NCBI RefSeq assembly: GCF_000018685.1
Contig: NC_010001.1
Span: 1,566,001 to 1,630,000, forward strand
Direction: 5' to 3'
Source: Lachnoclostridium phytofermentans ISDg
GTDB lineage: Bacteria > Bacillota > Clostridia > Lachnospirales > Lachnospiraceae
DNA: 64,000 bases
Part shown: in pieces, positions 1 through 10,100 of the stretch
How positions within the stretch are numbered: the stretch's first letter is position 1
Layout of the letters: every line of letters begins with the position of its first letter
Notes under the pieces: generated by a model
Seen by the model: the letters and a program-made list of their open reading frames with translations, nothing else
The model's database searches: none
Told to the model about the DNA's origin: nothing
Translations under genes and position numbers: made by a program

Positions 1-1
1 A

Positions 2-136
2 AAGACGTCAGAAGAAGGAATCGGATTAATGAACATGAAGGATAGAGTGAATGCATTAGGAGGAAATATTACGATTACTTCTGAAAAAGGATTTCGGATA
101 TTTGTAATGATCCCAAAAACGCAGGAAGAGAAATAG
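2..136 (+). CDS. Sensor histidine kinase, C-terminal end (partial)
   Basis: The window opens inside a gene; 44 codons remain before a TAG stop. The residues GIGLMNMKDRVNALGG match the end of the HATPase_c domain of NarX/LiaS/DesK-type kinases (G2 box followed by the characteristic M.eRv..lgG stretch). Such kinases phosphorylate NarL-type regulators, and one follows 88 bp downstream, so the two probably form one two-component system. The sensing domain lies outside the window, so the signal cannot be inferred. Confidence 0.85.
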   Translation, partial: KTSEEGIGLMNMKDRVNALGGNITITSEKGFRIFVMIPKTQEEK

Positions 137-224
137 TAGGTTTGTGTCTACACTGCAAATACAAACTTGATGATACGCATTGGCTTGCAAGTAATCAAAT
201 AGTAACTTAGAAATGGGGTAAAGG

Positions 225-848
225 ATGAGAATTGTAATAGTTGATGATGACCGTTTGGTATGTTCATCTTTAAAGGTTATCTTAGAAATGGATTCTGAGA
301 TTAAAGTAGAAGCTATCGGAAATGATGGGCGTGAAGCCATTACTCTATATGAGAAGTATACTCCTGATGTGCTATTAATGGACATTCGTATGTCTACAAT
401 GAGCGGCATTGATGCAGCAGAAAAAATATTAGTGAAACATAAAGATGCTAAGATATTATTTTTAACAACATTTTCAGATGATGAATATATTGTGAAGGCA
501 TTAAAGATTGGCGCAAAAGGATATTTGTTAAAACAAGACTATGATAGTATACAGCCTGCGTTAAAGGCGGTTTCCATGGGTCAAAGTGTATTTGGTTCAG
601 ATGTTATAACCAAGTTACCAGACTTAATGCAGAAGAAAAAGGAATTCCCTTATGGGGCATATCAGCTAACAAAGAAGGAATACGAACTTCTAACTATGGT
701 CGCGGAAGGACTTAGTAACAAAGAAATCGCAGATGTCATGTTCTTAAGTGAAGGTACAGTTAGGAATTATTTAAGTAATTTGATGTTGAAACTAGATGTT
801 AGGGATCGTACACAGGCAGCTATTTTTTATTATAAGCAGATGCAGTGA
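225..848 (+). CDS. NarL/LuxR-family response regulator
   Basis: A 207-residue DNA-binding response regulator. The N-terminal receiver domain (about residues 1-120) shows the acidic pair DDD near residue 7 and the phospho-acceptor Asp in LLMDIRM (about residue 53). The C-terminal LuxR-type helix-turn-helix (about residues 145-200) contains LSNKEIADVMFLSEGTVRNYLSN. It starts at ATG 225, nine bases after a GGGGTAAAGG ribosome site. It follows a kinase of the matching NarX/LiaS type, its probable partner. In related systems the partner controls cell-envelope or antibiotic stress genes; here the target is not visible, though the next operon encodes a second two-component system and an ABC exporter. 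Confidence 0.92.
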   Translation: MRIVIVDDDRLVCSSLKVILEMDSEIKVEAIGNDGREAITLYEKYTPDVLLMDIRMSTMSGIDAAEKILVKHKDAKILFLTTFSDDEYIVKALKIGAKGYLLKQDYDSIQPALKAVSMGQSVFGSDVITKLPDLMQKKKEFPYGAYQLTKKEYELLTMVAEGLSNKEIADVMFLSEGTVRNYLSNLMLKLDVRDRTQAAIFYYKQMQ

Positions 849-857
849 GGGGATACG

Positions 858-941
858 ATGGTTAATATTGAAGAACTTTTTTACCAAAAGATTAAAGTAG
901 GTACAGAAGTATTAAAGATTCGAAAGGAGAGACGAATATGA
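858..941 (+). CDS. Possible 27-residue leader/coupling ORF
   Basis: ATG 858 follows a GAGGGG site and opens a 27-codon frame that ends in TGA at 939-941, overlapping the ATG (938) of the next response regulator as ATGA. The peptide is lysine-rich and matches no family I recognise. The stop-start overlap would permit translational coupling, but the downstream gene has its own AAGGAGAG site inside this frame, so the ORF may be chance. Confidence 0.25.
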   Translation: MVNIEELFYQKIKVGTEVLKIRKERRI

Positions 942-1600
942 ATCACATTTTAGTGGTTGAAGATGATGAAAAACTACGAAATGGATTGGTATTATCCTTA
1001 TCGTCAAACAATCAAGAAGTCAAAGCAGCCCCCTCTATTAAATCGGCGAAAGAATTACTTAAGATACATAAGTTTGATTTATTAATATTAGATTGTAATT
1101 TGCCAGATGGTAACGGAATTGAATTTTGTAGAGAAATAAGCGGAGCAACAGAGATTCCTATCATATTTTTAACTGTCAATGATACTGAAATTGATATTGT
1201 ATCAGCATTTCGTGTGGGAGCAACGGATTATGTAACGAAACCATTCTCTATTATGGTATTAAGGGAAAGAGTTAAAGCAGCATTAAGGCGAAATAAATGT
1301 AGAGATGATATATATAAAGATGATTATTACTATTTTAATTTTACTGCTTTGGAATATAAGATAGAAGGGGTAGAAGTTATATTAAGTGTTGTAGAGCAGA
1401 AAATAATAAAACTATTGGTCTGTAATAAAAATAAGATTATACCAAGGGAAAGACTAATAGATTTGGTATGGTCCTGTAATGAAGAATTTATTGATGATAA
1501 TGCACTTACTATGGCTATCAAAAGGTTACGTTTTAAAATCGGAAATGAAGCTATAAAAACGGTATATGGATTAGGATATATGTGGGTTGGGAAAATTTAA
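938..1600 (+). CDS. OmpR/PhoB-family response regulator
   Basis: A 220-residue regulator with an N-terminal receiver domain (VVEDDE near residue 6; phospho-acceptor in LILDCNLPDG, about residue 53; the conserved lysine in VTKPFS, about residue 100) and a C-terminal winged helix (about residues 125-220, with NALTMAIKRLRFKIG and the closing VYGLGYMW). ATG 938 has an AAAGGAGAG site seven bases upstream. It lies 26 bp before a small histidine kinase and upstream of an ABC exporter, the arrangement of BceRS-BceAB-type peptide-sensing and detoxification modules of Firmicutes. Function as regulator of that exporter is an inference from this order. Confidence 0.93.
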   Translation: MNHILVVEDDEKLRNGLVLSLSSNNQEVKAAPSIKSAKELLKIHKFDLLILDCNLPDGNGIEFCREISGATEIPIIFLTVNDTEIDIVSAFRVGATDYVTKPFSIMVLRERVKAALRRNKCRDDIYKDDYYYFNFTALEYKIEGVEVILSVVEQKIIKLLVCNKNKIIPRERLIDLVWSCNEEFIDDNALTMAIKRLRFKIGNEAIKTVYGLGYMWVGKI

Positions 1601-1626
1601 AGTAGATTTAATAAAGGGGATAATAA

Positions 1627-2622
1627 ATGTTTATTGCTAAATATTTTATTACAATTTTTATATGGTCTATGGTTTATGTTATACTTTCGCAGTATTTATT
1701 ATTTGATATGTTTATTCTAATATATATTGCTGGAGTCTTAATAATTTCTCTGTTTTTTATGTTTCTACTTCATACGCAAAAGGAAAAACTTCGACATAGC
1801 CTAAGTGATATTTTTGATAAATCTTGGTATGATTATAATTATTCAGAACAGGAAGCATCTATTTTTGAATATAAGTTTTATCAATTTATACAATCCAATA
1901 TTACTATAACAAAAAGTATTCAAAAGGAAAAAGAGCAAATACATAGTTTAATAACCGACATCTCACATCAAATAAAAACTCCTTTGTCGAATATCATTTT
2001 GTATGCGGATTTGTTACAAGAAGAATATAATGATGAGCGCATAAATAACATAAGTTCAGAAGGAGAAAAGTTAAAATTCTTATTTGATGCAATGATAAAA
2101 ATGTCACGCTGTGAAAGTGGATTAATTCTTGAAAATTTACAGCGAAAAGAAAATTATATAAAAGAATTATTGACAAATGCGGTATCTAGTATTTATAAAG
2201 ATGCAGAACAAAAGAATTTAGACATACAAATAGATTGTAATTCCAATATTAAAGCTTTCTTCGATATGAAATGGACAACGGAAGCAATCTCTAATATTCT
2301 AGATAATGCAGTTAAGTATTCATCAGTTGGCAGTAATATAGAGATAACGGTTAATGATTATAATTTGTATATTGAAATTGAAATCACAGATCATGGAATA
2401 GGGATAGAAGAGCATGAACAACAAAATATATGGAGACGGTTCTATCGTAGTGATTCTGTAAAGGAATTACAAGGAGTAGGTATCGGCCTTTATTTGACGT
2501 CTAATATTATATTAAATCAAAAGGGTTATCTAAAAGTAAAAAGCAAATTAGGTGAAGGAAGTACATTCAGTGTTTTTTTAAGCAAATTAAAAAGTGATGA
2601 ATGTATTAGTTCTCCAATATAA
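1627..2622 (+). CDS. Sensor histidine kinase (small, two N-terminal membrane segments)
   Basis: A 331-residue membrane kinase. Two hydrophobic segments fill residues 5-50 with almost no extracellular loop, as in intramembrane-sensing (BceS-like) kinases. The H box ISHQIKTPLSN (about residue 118), N box LDNAVKYSS, G1 box DHGIGI and G2 box GVGIGLYLTS are all present, so it should be catalytically active. It follows its response regulator by 26 bp. Kinases of this layout usually sense through a partner ABC permease rather than a domain of their own; the ABC pair 125 bp downstream is the likely partner. The last 11 codons lie in the first copy of a 37-bp tandem repeat. Confidence 0.92.
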   Translation: MFIAKYFITIFIWSMVYVILSQYLLFDMFILIYIAGVLIISLFFMFLLHTQKEKLRHSLSDIFDKSWYDYNYSEQEASIFEYKFYQFIQSNITITKSIQKEKEQIHSLITDISHQIKTPLSNIILYADLLQEEYNDERINNISSEGEKLKFLFDAMIKMSRCESGLILENLQRKENYIKELLTNAVSSIYKDAEQKNLDIQIDCNSNIKAFFDMKWTTEAISNILDNAVKYSSVGSNIEITVNDYNLYIEIEITDHGIGIEEHEQQNIWRRFYRSDSVKELQGVGIGLYLTSNIILNQKGYLKVKSKLGEGSTFSVFLSKLKSDECISSPI

Positions 2623-2698
2623 AATAAAAAGTGATTACTGTGTTGGTTCCAATTATAAAATAAAAAGTGATGAATGTGTTAGTTTCTAAACATAATTC
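2589..2698 (+). repeat. Three tandem copies of a 36-37 bp unit spanning the kinase stop codon
   Basis: Units begin with AAAAAGTGATGAATG-like sequence at 2589, 2626 and 2662. Copy 1 is coding (end of the kinase, with its stop); copies 2 and 3 are downstream and differ at several bases, so the duplication is not very recent. The repeat separates the kinase from the ABC genes. Confidence 0.8.
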
Positions 2699-2747
2699 TG
2701 TTATAAAAAAATGATACAATAGCAAAAAAGAAAATGAGGGTTGTGTC

Positions 2748-3437
2748 ATGTTAATAGAGATTAAAAATTTAAAGAAAACTTATGGAATCGGCGAAACTAC
2801 AGTACATGCTCTAAAAGGAATTAACCTATCGATTGAACAAGGTGAGTTTATTGCTATTGTAGGAACAAGTGGGAGTGGTAAAAGTACATTGCTAAATCTT
2901 ATCGGAGGATTAGATTATCCTACGGAAGGAAATATTCTTATTAACGATAGAGATATCTACGCATTGAAACCGGATGAATTAACAATATTTCGAAGAAGAT
3001 CTATTGGTTTTGTATTTCAAAGCTATAATTTGGTACCTATATTAAATGTTTATCAAAACATAATGTTACCATTACAATTAGATAATGTAAGACCAGATAA
3101 AAAGTTTTTAGAACTTATAATAAATACTCTCGGTATCTCTGAAAAGAAAAACAGTCTTCCAAATAATTTATCTGGCGGGCAGCAGCAAAGAGTTGCAATT
3201 GCAAGAGCATTGATAGCACATCCACAAGTAATATTAGCGGATGAACCTACCGGTAATTTAGATAGTAAAACAGCTCTTGAAGTAATTTTATTATTGAAGC
3301 AGTTAAATGAAACCTACGGTCAGACAATTATAATGATAACGCATGATGAAGAAATTGCGCAAATTGCTACAAGGAGAATACATATAGAGGATGGTCGTTT
3401 AATCTCTGATACGAAGGAGGTATTTGGCCATGAATAA
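2748..3437 (+). CDS. ABC transporter ATP-binding protein (MacB/LolD/BceA type)
   Basis: A 229-residue ATPase with Walker A GTSGSGKST (about residues 37-45), Q loop VFQSYNLVP, signature LSGGQQQRVAIARAL, Walker B VILADEPTGNLD and switch histidine in MITHDEE. The ADEPTGNLD form is diagnostic of the MacB/LolD/FtsE/BceA clade that pairs with FtsX-type permeases rather than of importers. ATG 2748 has a GAGGGTTG site. It overlaps the permease gene by 8 bp, so the two are translationally coupled. The neighbouring two-component system suggests antimicrobial-peptide or envelope-stress response, which is inferred from context. Confidence 0.93.
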   Translation: MLIEIKNLKKTYGIGETTVHALKGINLSIEQGEFIAIVGTSGSGKSTLLNLIGGLDYPTEGNILINDRDIYALKPDELTIFRRRSIGFVFQSYNLVPILNVYQNIMLPLQLDNVRPDKKFLELIINTLGISEKKNSLPNNLSGGQQQRVAIARALIAHPQVILADEPTGNLDSKTALEVILLLKQLNETYGQTIIMITHDEEIAQIATRRIHIEDGRLISDTKEVFGHE

Positions 3438-5748
3438 AGGGTTAATCGTACTTGCTTCTCATATAATTAAATCAAAAAAAATACGCACCTTAGCAATTAG
3501 CGTATCTATTATGCTTACAGCTATTTTATTTATAACAGTTGGGGGAATCACCTCTTGTATCTATCAATCCTTAGAAATTTCCAAGCAACTAGCAACTGGA
3601 TCAAATTTTCACGCTGTGATAGATGAAGTACCAATATCTAAGAAGAAGGAAATAGAAGAACATAGATTAGTAAAAAACAGTTATGTTGTGAATCATTTAG
3701 GACAAGCGACCATTGGTAGTACAAAGACGGATGAATATTGTGAAATATATTCCTGTAGCGATTCCACAATATTAAACCATATGTTCATGAATATTATTGA
3801 GGGAAGTTATCCTGTTAATGATAGTCAGATTTTAATTGACGAGGAATATTTATTAAAGCACAACATACCACTCAATGTTGGGAGTGAGATTTATCTATAT
3901 AATATCTATTCTGAAGAAACGAGATATATCTTAAGTGGTTATTATCAATCAACGGCAGATAATACAGCTACTAGACCTGCGTTTACAATAAGTAATGATG
4001 ATAAGGAAACTACTATTTATCTCTTATTAAATAACCCAATCAATATTGAGGGGAAAATAAAGAAAATTATATCAGATGTTCAATTAGTGCCAAACTATCA
4101 AGTAAATGAGGCGTTTAATCTAGCAAAAACTCATTTTTTTAATGTTCAAAGCGTGAGTATCATAATTTTTGTTTTCTTAGTAATTTTAAGCTGTGGATTC
4201 CTTGCTATCTATAATATTTATTATATAGCTTTAACAGGAGAAATCAAATTTTACGGATTATTAGAAACGTTGGGGACGACAACGAAACAATTAAAAAAGT
4301 TAGTATTTTATCAGGTGACTATGATTTATTGTTTTTCCTTCCCTATTGGATTATTACTTGGATATTTCATAGGATGGAAAATAATATCTCCGATATTTAT
4401 GTCTTTATCTGGGAAAGAGTACATATATTCATTTCATTTTAGCATATTTATTTTTACTGTTCTATTTACATACTTAACAATCATAATATCTGCGATCTTA
4501 CCAATAAAAAGAATAACAAATATGTCTTGTATTAGCGCATTAAACGAAGAGGGTATAAAAAATTGTAATAATTCAAGAATTCTTATGAAAGATAGAATAA
4601 GTCTTTGGTATTTTGCAATCAAAAATTTAAAACGCAATCTAAAGAAAGCTATAATTTCAATAATATCAATTGCCATATCAATTATATTATTTTTATTTAC
4701 TATGTCGATGGCTAATATTTTGTTAGAAGACTCCAGAGTCCAAACCTATGACTTTTGTATTGATGAATTAAAGGAATTAATCGACATAAAGAAGGAAATA
4801 CATTTGCTTCTAGAAAGGGATTTAGAAAATATTCAGCAGATACCAGGGATAAAGGCAGTTATACCTATTTATACAAAAAAAATATCTAAAGGGGTAGAGG
4901 ATATAATAATATACGGTATACCTAATGAAGCAATTGAAAAATTTAAAACTCAGTGGTTTATTGGTAAGTTTGATAAGGAACTTTTTAAAACAGGAACGAA
5001 CGCAATTATATACAAATATGAAAAAACAAGTGAAAATACAACGTTCGATACAGAAAACAACATAATTGAATTAGATATGTTGAAAAATCCGTACGGTATA
5101 CAAGCTTTTGAAAAAGGTAATCGGCCGATATTATCCAATTTTACGATACTAAATTTTTATTCTATTTATGATTATGCACTTTATATTCCGTTTGATCAGT
5201 TTAACCATGAATTTTCCGATTATCATATTGAATCAATTAATATCCAAGCAGAAAAAGGCTATGAAGATATCATACTTAGACAATTAAAATCTATGTTTGA
5301 TAGTAATATTCAAATAAGAGATCGAAGAGAACAATTAAGTGAACTTAGTGAGCGTTTAATGGCGCTAAAAGTAACTGGTTACAGTATGAGTGTGATACTA
5401 GCCTTTATAGGAATTCTAAATTATTTGAATGTTACAATATGTAGTCTTTATGAAAGAAGACGTGAGTTTGCTCTACTAAATATTGTAGGAATGACACAAA
5501 AGCAAATTTTTTTATGTCTATTACTTGAGTGTTTGTATTATGTGATACTTGCGGTAATGATAAGTATTTTATTTGGAACTATTTGTTTCAAAATTATTTA
5601 CTTAATAATAGGCATGGATGTGAAGATGCAATTTTCTTCAATCATTGGAATGGGACTTATTCTGTTTTTAACTACTATATTCACAAACTTTTTAGTATAT
5701 TTTAGAATGAAAAAAATCTTACCTATAGAAGCTTTGAGAAGTTGTTAA
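3430..5748 (+). CDS. FtsX-domain ABC transporter permease
   Basis: A 772-residue membrane protein partner of the preceding ATPase. It has an N-terminal membrane segment (about 18-40), an extracellular domain of about 190 residues, three FtsX-type membrane segments (about 240-360), a further segment near 400-430, a second extracellular domain of about 200 residues and three final segments, with the typical ..LNIVGMTQKQI.. FtsX loop near the end. This duplicated two-ectodomain layout resembles MacB/SalY-like exporters more than classical BceB, which has a single large loop. ATG 3430 is chosen because AAGGAGG at 3414-3420 is nine bases upstream; an in-frame TTG at 3424 would be too close. Confidence 0.9.
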   Translation: MNKGLIVLASHIIKSKKIRTLAISVSIMLTAILFITVGGITSCIYQSLEISKQLATGSNFHAVIDEVPISKKKEIEEHRLVKNSYVVNHLGQATIGSTKTDEYCEIYSCSDSTILNHMFMNIIEGSYPVNDSQILIDEEYLLKHNIPLNVGSEIYLYNIYSEETRYILSGYYQSTADNTATRPAFTISNDDKETTIYLLLNNPINIEGKIKKIISDVQLVPNYQVNEAFNLAKTHFFNVQSVSIIIFVFLVILSCGFLAIYNIYYIALTGEIKFYGLLETLGTTTKQLKKLVFYQVTMIYCFSFPIGLLLGYFIGWKIISPIFMSLSGKEYIYSFHFSIFIFTVLFTYLTIIISAILPIKRITNMSCISALNEEGIKNCNNSRILMKDRISLWYFAIKNLKRNLKKAIISIISIAISIILFLFTMSMANILLEDSRVQTYDFCIDELKELIDIKKEIHLLLERDLENIQQIPGIKAVIPIYTKKISKGVEDIIIYGIPNEAIEKFKTQWFIGKFDKELFKTGTNAIIYKYEKTSENTTFDTENNIIELDMLKNPYGIQAFEKGNRPILSNFTILNFYSIYDYALYIPFDQFNHEFSDYHIESINIQAEKGYEDIILRQLKSMFDSNIQIRDRREQLSELSERLMALKVTGYSMSVILAFIGILNYLNVTICSLYERRREFALLNIVGMTQKQIFLCLLLECLYYVILAVMISILFGTICFKIIYLIIGMDVKMQFSSIIGMGLILFLTTIFTNFLVYFRMKKILPIEALRSC

Positions 5749-5797
5749 CACTCAGGATTTTTCTGTAGCAGAAATACGTTATGAGAAGAATATAAAG

Positions 5798-5866
5798 GCG
5801 CTATGTATATGTTGCCTCCTATCAAGTAAAAGGGAGTGAATCGTACATAGTGCTTTCTGTTTTTTG
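5798..5866 (+). terminator. Terminator after the ABC operon
   Basis: Arms GCGCTATGTA (5798-5807) and TACATAGTGC (5844-5853) pair over 10 bp with one G-U; an inner CTCC/GGAG adds to the stem. A T-rich run (CTTTCTGTTTTTTG) follows. It separates the exporter from sbcD. Confidence 0.65.
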
Positions 5867-5955
5867 TTCCATCCCCTTTTCCAGAATATTTGTTCTTATC
5901 ATTTCCTGTACTTTTGTGGTATGATACAATAGAAAAGATTAGAGGAGGTGTCGGT

Positions 5956-7083
5956 ATGAAATTTATGCATTTATCGGACTTGCATATTGGAAAAAGAGTA
6001 AATGAGTTTTCAATGATAGAAGACCAGACATATATCTTACAAAAGATTTTGGAACTTGCAGATGAGGAAAAACCAGATGCAGTACTGATTGCTGGTGATG
6101 TGTACGATAAGAATCTACCGACGATAGAAGGAGTTAATTTGTTAGATGATTTCTTATCAGACTTACATAAACGTAAGATTCCAGTATTTATGATTAGCGG
6201 AAATCATGATTCTGCTGAGCGACTTAATTTTGCAAGCCGTATTTTAAGAAATAATGAAGTTTATATAGCAGGTACTTATCAAGGGGAGATCGCGCGATAT
6301 ACATTAAATGATGGACATGGTCCAGTCAATATCTATCTGTTGCCATTTGTAAAGCCTGCCATTGCTTCGGTGTATCACGAGGGAATAGAGTCCTATCATG
6401 ATGCGGTGAAGGCGATTCTTGCAGCAGCGAAGGTAAATAAAGCGGAGAGAAATATTCTTGTGGCACATCAATTTGTAACCGCAGGGGATATTTCACCAGA
6501 GTGCTGTGATTCTGAAAACATATCAGTCGGAGGGCTTGATAATGTCGATGTAAGTGTATTTGATGATTTTGAATATGTTGCATTAGGACACCTTCATGGA
6601 CCACAGCGAATTGGAAGAGATACGGTTCGTTATGCAGGTTCTCCACTAAAATACTCCTTTTCGGAAGCGAAACAGAAAAAATCTGTAACTATGGTAACGA
6701 TTGATACCAAGGGGGAGATTAAACAGGAATATATTCCTTTGATTCCATTAAGAGATATGCGTCAGTTAAAAGGGCCAATTGATGAACTTCTGAATCCGAA
6801 GAACTACCACAATGGGAATACAAAGGACTATATTCATGCGACATTAACTGATGAAGAGGAAATCTATGATGCAATTGGACGGATTCGTAGTATTTATCCA
6901 AATGTAATGCGGATTGAATTTGATAACAGTAAGACAAAGCCAAATGAGACAGCAAAACTGGTAGCTGAGGATGTTATTAGAAAAGACCCTCTTTGTTTAT
7001 TTGAAGAGTTTTTCAAGAATCAGAATAATGTTTCTATGTCCGACGAGCAGAATGAAATCATGAAAAAACTACTGTTTGAGTAA
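5956..7083 (+). CDS. sbcD: Exonuclease subunit SbcD
   Basis: A 375-residue calcineurin-type metallophosphoesterase, the Mre11-like nuclease subunit of SbcCD, which cleaves DNA hairpins and protein-blocked double-strand ends. Metal-binding motifs are in order: SDLHIG (residues 7-12), AGDVYDK, SGNHDSAERL, HQFVT and ALGHLHGPQ. ATG 5956 is chosen because GAGGAGGTG lies six bases upstream and the protein then begins MKFMHLSDLHIG like its homologues; an upstream in-frame start would add 22 unconserved residues. It is followed directly by sbcC. Interestingly the window has several long perfect hairpins, the substrate class of this enzyme. Confidence 0.97.
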   Translation: MKFMHLSDLHIGKRVNEFSMIEDQTYILQKILELADEEKPDAVLIAGDVYDKNLPTIEGVNLLDDFLSDLHKRKIPVFMISGNHDSAERLNFASRILRNNEVYIAGTYQGEIARYTLNDGHGPVNIYLLPFVKPAIASVYHEGIESYHDAVKAILAAAKVNKAERNILVAHQFVTAGDISPECCDSENISVGGLDNVDVSVFDDFEYVALGHLHGPQRIGRDTVRYAGSPLKYSFSEAKQKKSVTMVTIDTKGEIKQEYIPLIPLRDMRQLKGPIDELLNPKNYHNGNTKDYIHATLTDEEEIYDAIGRIRSIYPNVMRIEFDNSKTKPNETAKLVAEDVIRKDPLCLFEEFFKNQNNVSMSDEQNEIMKKLLFE

Positions 7084-7126
7084 AGTGAAAGAAATATTGT
7101 ATAGCGTAAAGAAAGGAGGAGGATTC

Positions 7127-10100
7127 ATGAAGCCGCTTGAGTTAGCAATTAGTGGTTTTGGACCATTTAAAGGTGAAGTTAATGTACCATTTGAAAAGAT
7201 TGGAGAATCAGGGCTTTTTTTAATCAGTGGTGATACTGGAGCTGGTAAAACGACGATATTTGATGCAATTGCATTTGCATTATTTGGCTGTGCAAGTGGA
7301 GAAAATCGAACCACAGATTCTATGCGCAGTGATTATGCTACAGGTGATGATAAGACCTATGTTAAGCTTGTATTTTCCCATAAAGGTAGACGATATGAGG
7401 TTGAGAGAAATCCATTATACCAAAGAGCAAAAAAACGTGGGGATGGATTTACAGAGGAAAAGCCAAATGCAACACTGATAAAATGGGATGGTTCTGTGGT
7501 AGCAGGCTATCAACCGGTTACGAATGAGATCATGGAGATATTATCCATTGATTATAAGCAGTTTAAGCAGATCGCCATGATTGCGCAGGGTGAGTTTATG
7601 AAACTTCTTACGGCAAGCAGTGAGGAACGTGGTGTCATTTTCCGTAAGGTATTTCAAACGGGGAATTATGAAGCAATGCAAAAGAAGTTAAAGTCCATGG
7701 CTTCCGAATTAAGGGGGGAGTGTGACCAGCTAGAACGTAGTATGGTTCAGTACCTTTCGGGAATTTTGCTATCTAAAGAAAATGAAGTTTTAGAAGAGTG
7801 GAAGCGTAAGCCGGATATTCATAAAATCAATGACTTATTAGAGTTACTAGAGCTTGACTTAGAGGAAGATAAATCGAGATATGATACCTTAGAGGTGGAA
7901 AATAAAGAGTTATCAGGTAAGCTTGTTGAGCTAACTACGAAGATTACGCTGGTAGAGGAACAAGAAAAAAAGAAGCAGGAATTAGAGCAAAGAAGACTAC
8001 TTCTAGAGGATTTAAGAAAGCAATCGGAGCAGATTAAATTAAACCAAATAGATCTTCAAAATGCAAAGAAAGCGTTATATCAGGTAAAACCAGTTGCAGA
8101 TGCATATCACAAAAGCAGAGTTGAAACTGAAAATTTAGTTAGAGAAATTATAGAGCAGAAAAAACGATTTGATATTGTTTCGGAAGAGACGAAGAAAAAG
8201 CAGGCAGAATATCACGAGCATGAGAAAGATAAGGCTCGATTAGAAGAACTTGCAATAGCCATCAATCAGTGTAAAGAAGAATTAGCACAGTTTGAGAATC
8301 TAAAACAATTGGAAATAAAGATACAAAGCAATCTTAAGAATCAGGATGCTATTGTATCGAATGAGAAAAAGATTGAAGAACAAGGTAAGTTACTTAAGGG
8401 TGATCATAGTGAACTTACGAAGGAGCTTCAAGGATATCTTTCTATTGACCAAGAAATCTTAGAATGTATCCAGATAGGGAAAGATTTAAAGTCAAAGATA
8501 ACGAAACTAAAAAGTCTTTTAGATGAGCTGAATCGTATTGAATTAGAGTCAAGTAATTTAAAAGTGTTACAACAAGAGTATTTTAAGAAAGAGAATTCTT
8601 ATCAAACTGCAAATAAAGAGTATCAAACCTTAGAGTTAGCGTATTTTCGTGAACAAGCAGGCTTGCTTGCTATGAATCTGAAAGGCGAAGAACCGTGTCC
8701 TGTCTGTGGTTCTACCAAGCATCCAAAGAAAGCGGAATGTAGTAAGGAAGCGCCTACGGAGGCTATGTTAAATCAGGCGAAAGTAAAACTTGAGAGCGAA
8801 ACGGTTGTACTTAACCAGCAAAGTCTTTCTGTTAGTAATCAAAATACTAAGATTTCTTTGATGTGGGATAACTTATGTGTGGTTTGTGAAGAACTTTTTG
8901 AAGAATCGTTTGGCAAAGATAAAATAAAAGATCGTATTACGGAAGAATTATCTCGCAGTGAAGAAGCATTCCTTCAGAAAAACGAAGAATACAGAGTACT
9001 TAAGAAAAATCAAGAGAGAAGAGACTGGTGTAATAAACGTACAACAGAAATCTCTGCAGCTCTTGAAGAAAATGTACAGAATATTCAGAACCTTAATCAA
9101 GAGAAAATAGCAATTGCTACTGTCCTAGGTCAGATGGAAGGAAGCAGAGAACAGATTTTAGAACGAAGAAAGTATGCTACCAAAGAGGAATGTGAAAACA
9201 AACATACTGCCCTTCTATTGGAAAGTAATCAACTTCGCAGTAATCTGGAGCGACTAGAGAAAGAGTTTCATGAATTACGCTCTCAGTGGTCGGCATTAAA
9301 GGCTGTTATTGAGGACAATGAAATTAAAGAAGCGAAACAAAAGGTTACGTTAGAGGAAGAAGAGAAAGCTTATCAAAGGAAACTGACAGAAACATCCTTT
9401 GATTCTGAAGAAAGCTATCTTGCTTGTCTTTGGACGGAAGATAAAATAGAACAGACACAAAAAATGATCGAAGATTACGAAAAACAGGTATCTGAACAAC
9501 ATTTAATGATAGAAAAGTTGGTTAACGAAATTAAAGAAACAGATTCCGTTGATATTCAGATACTAAAAGATAGCCGTGACGAGATTAACGCTCAAAAATC
9601 AGTATGTGAACGTCAGAAAGAGGAAGTAAATCGAAGAATCCGGAATAACGATCAGATTTACAAAGATGCGAAGAAACAACTGGAGGCAAAGGGAGAGATA
9701 CAAAGAAAGTATCTTAGCATCAATGAACTTTCTAAAACAGCAAATGGTGAACTTACAGGGAAAGTGAAAATAGCTTTTGAACAGTATGTACAAGCCTTTT
9801 ATTTTGATACTGTCATTGAAGAAGCAAATAAGAGACTTCGTAAGATGACATTTAGCCAGTATACTCTTCACCGTGCAGACAGTGTTAACCTAAGAAGCCA
9901 GGGTGGATTAGAAATCTTTGTTCTGGATCATTACACCGGAAAGCAAAGGACTGTAAAGTCTCTTTCAGGAGGCGAGTCATTTAAGGCTGCATTAGCACTT
10001 GCTCTTGGTTTATCCGATGTAATTCAAAGTTACGCAGGTGGTATTGAGTTAGATTCGATGTTTATTGATGAAGGCTTTGGTTCCTTAGATTCTGAGTCTT

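Noticed and set aside
3424..5748. TTG 3424 as start of the FtsX permease
   Set aside because: It is only three bases from AAGGAGG; ATG 3430 has proper spacing.
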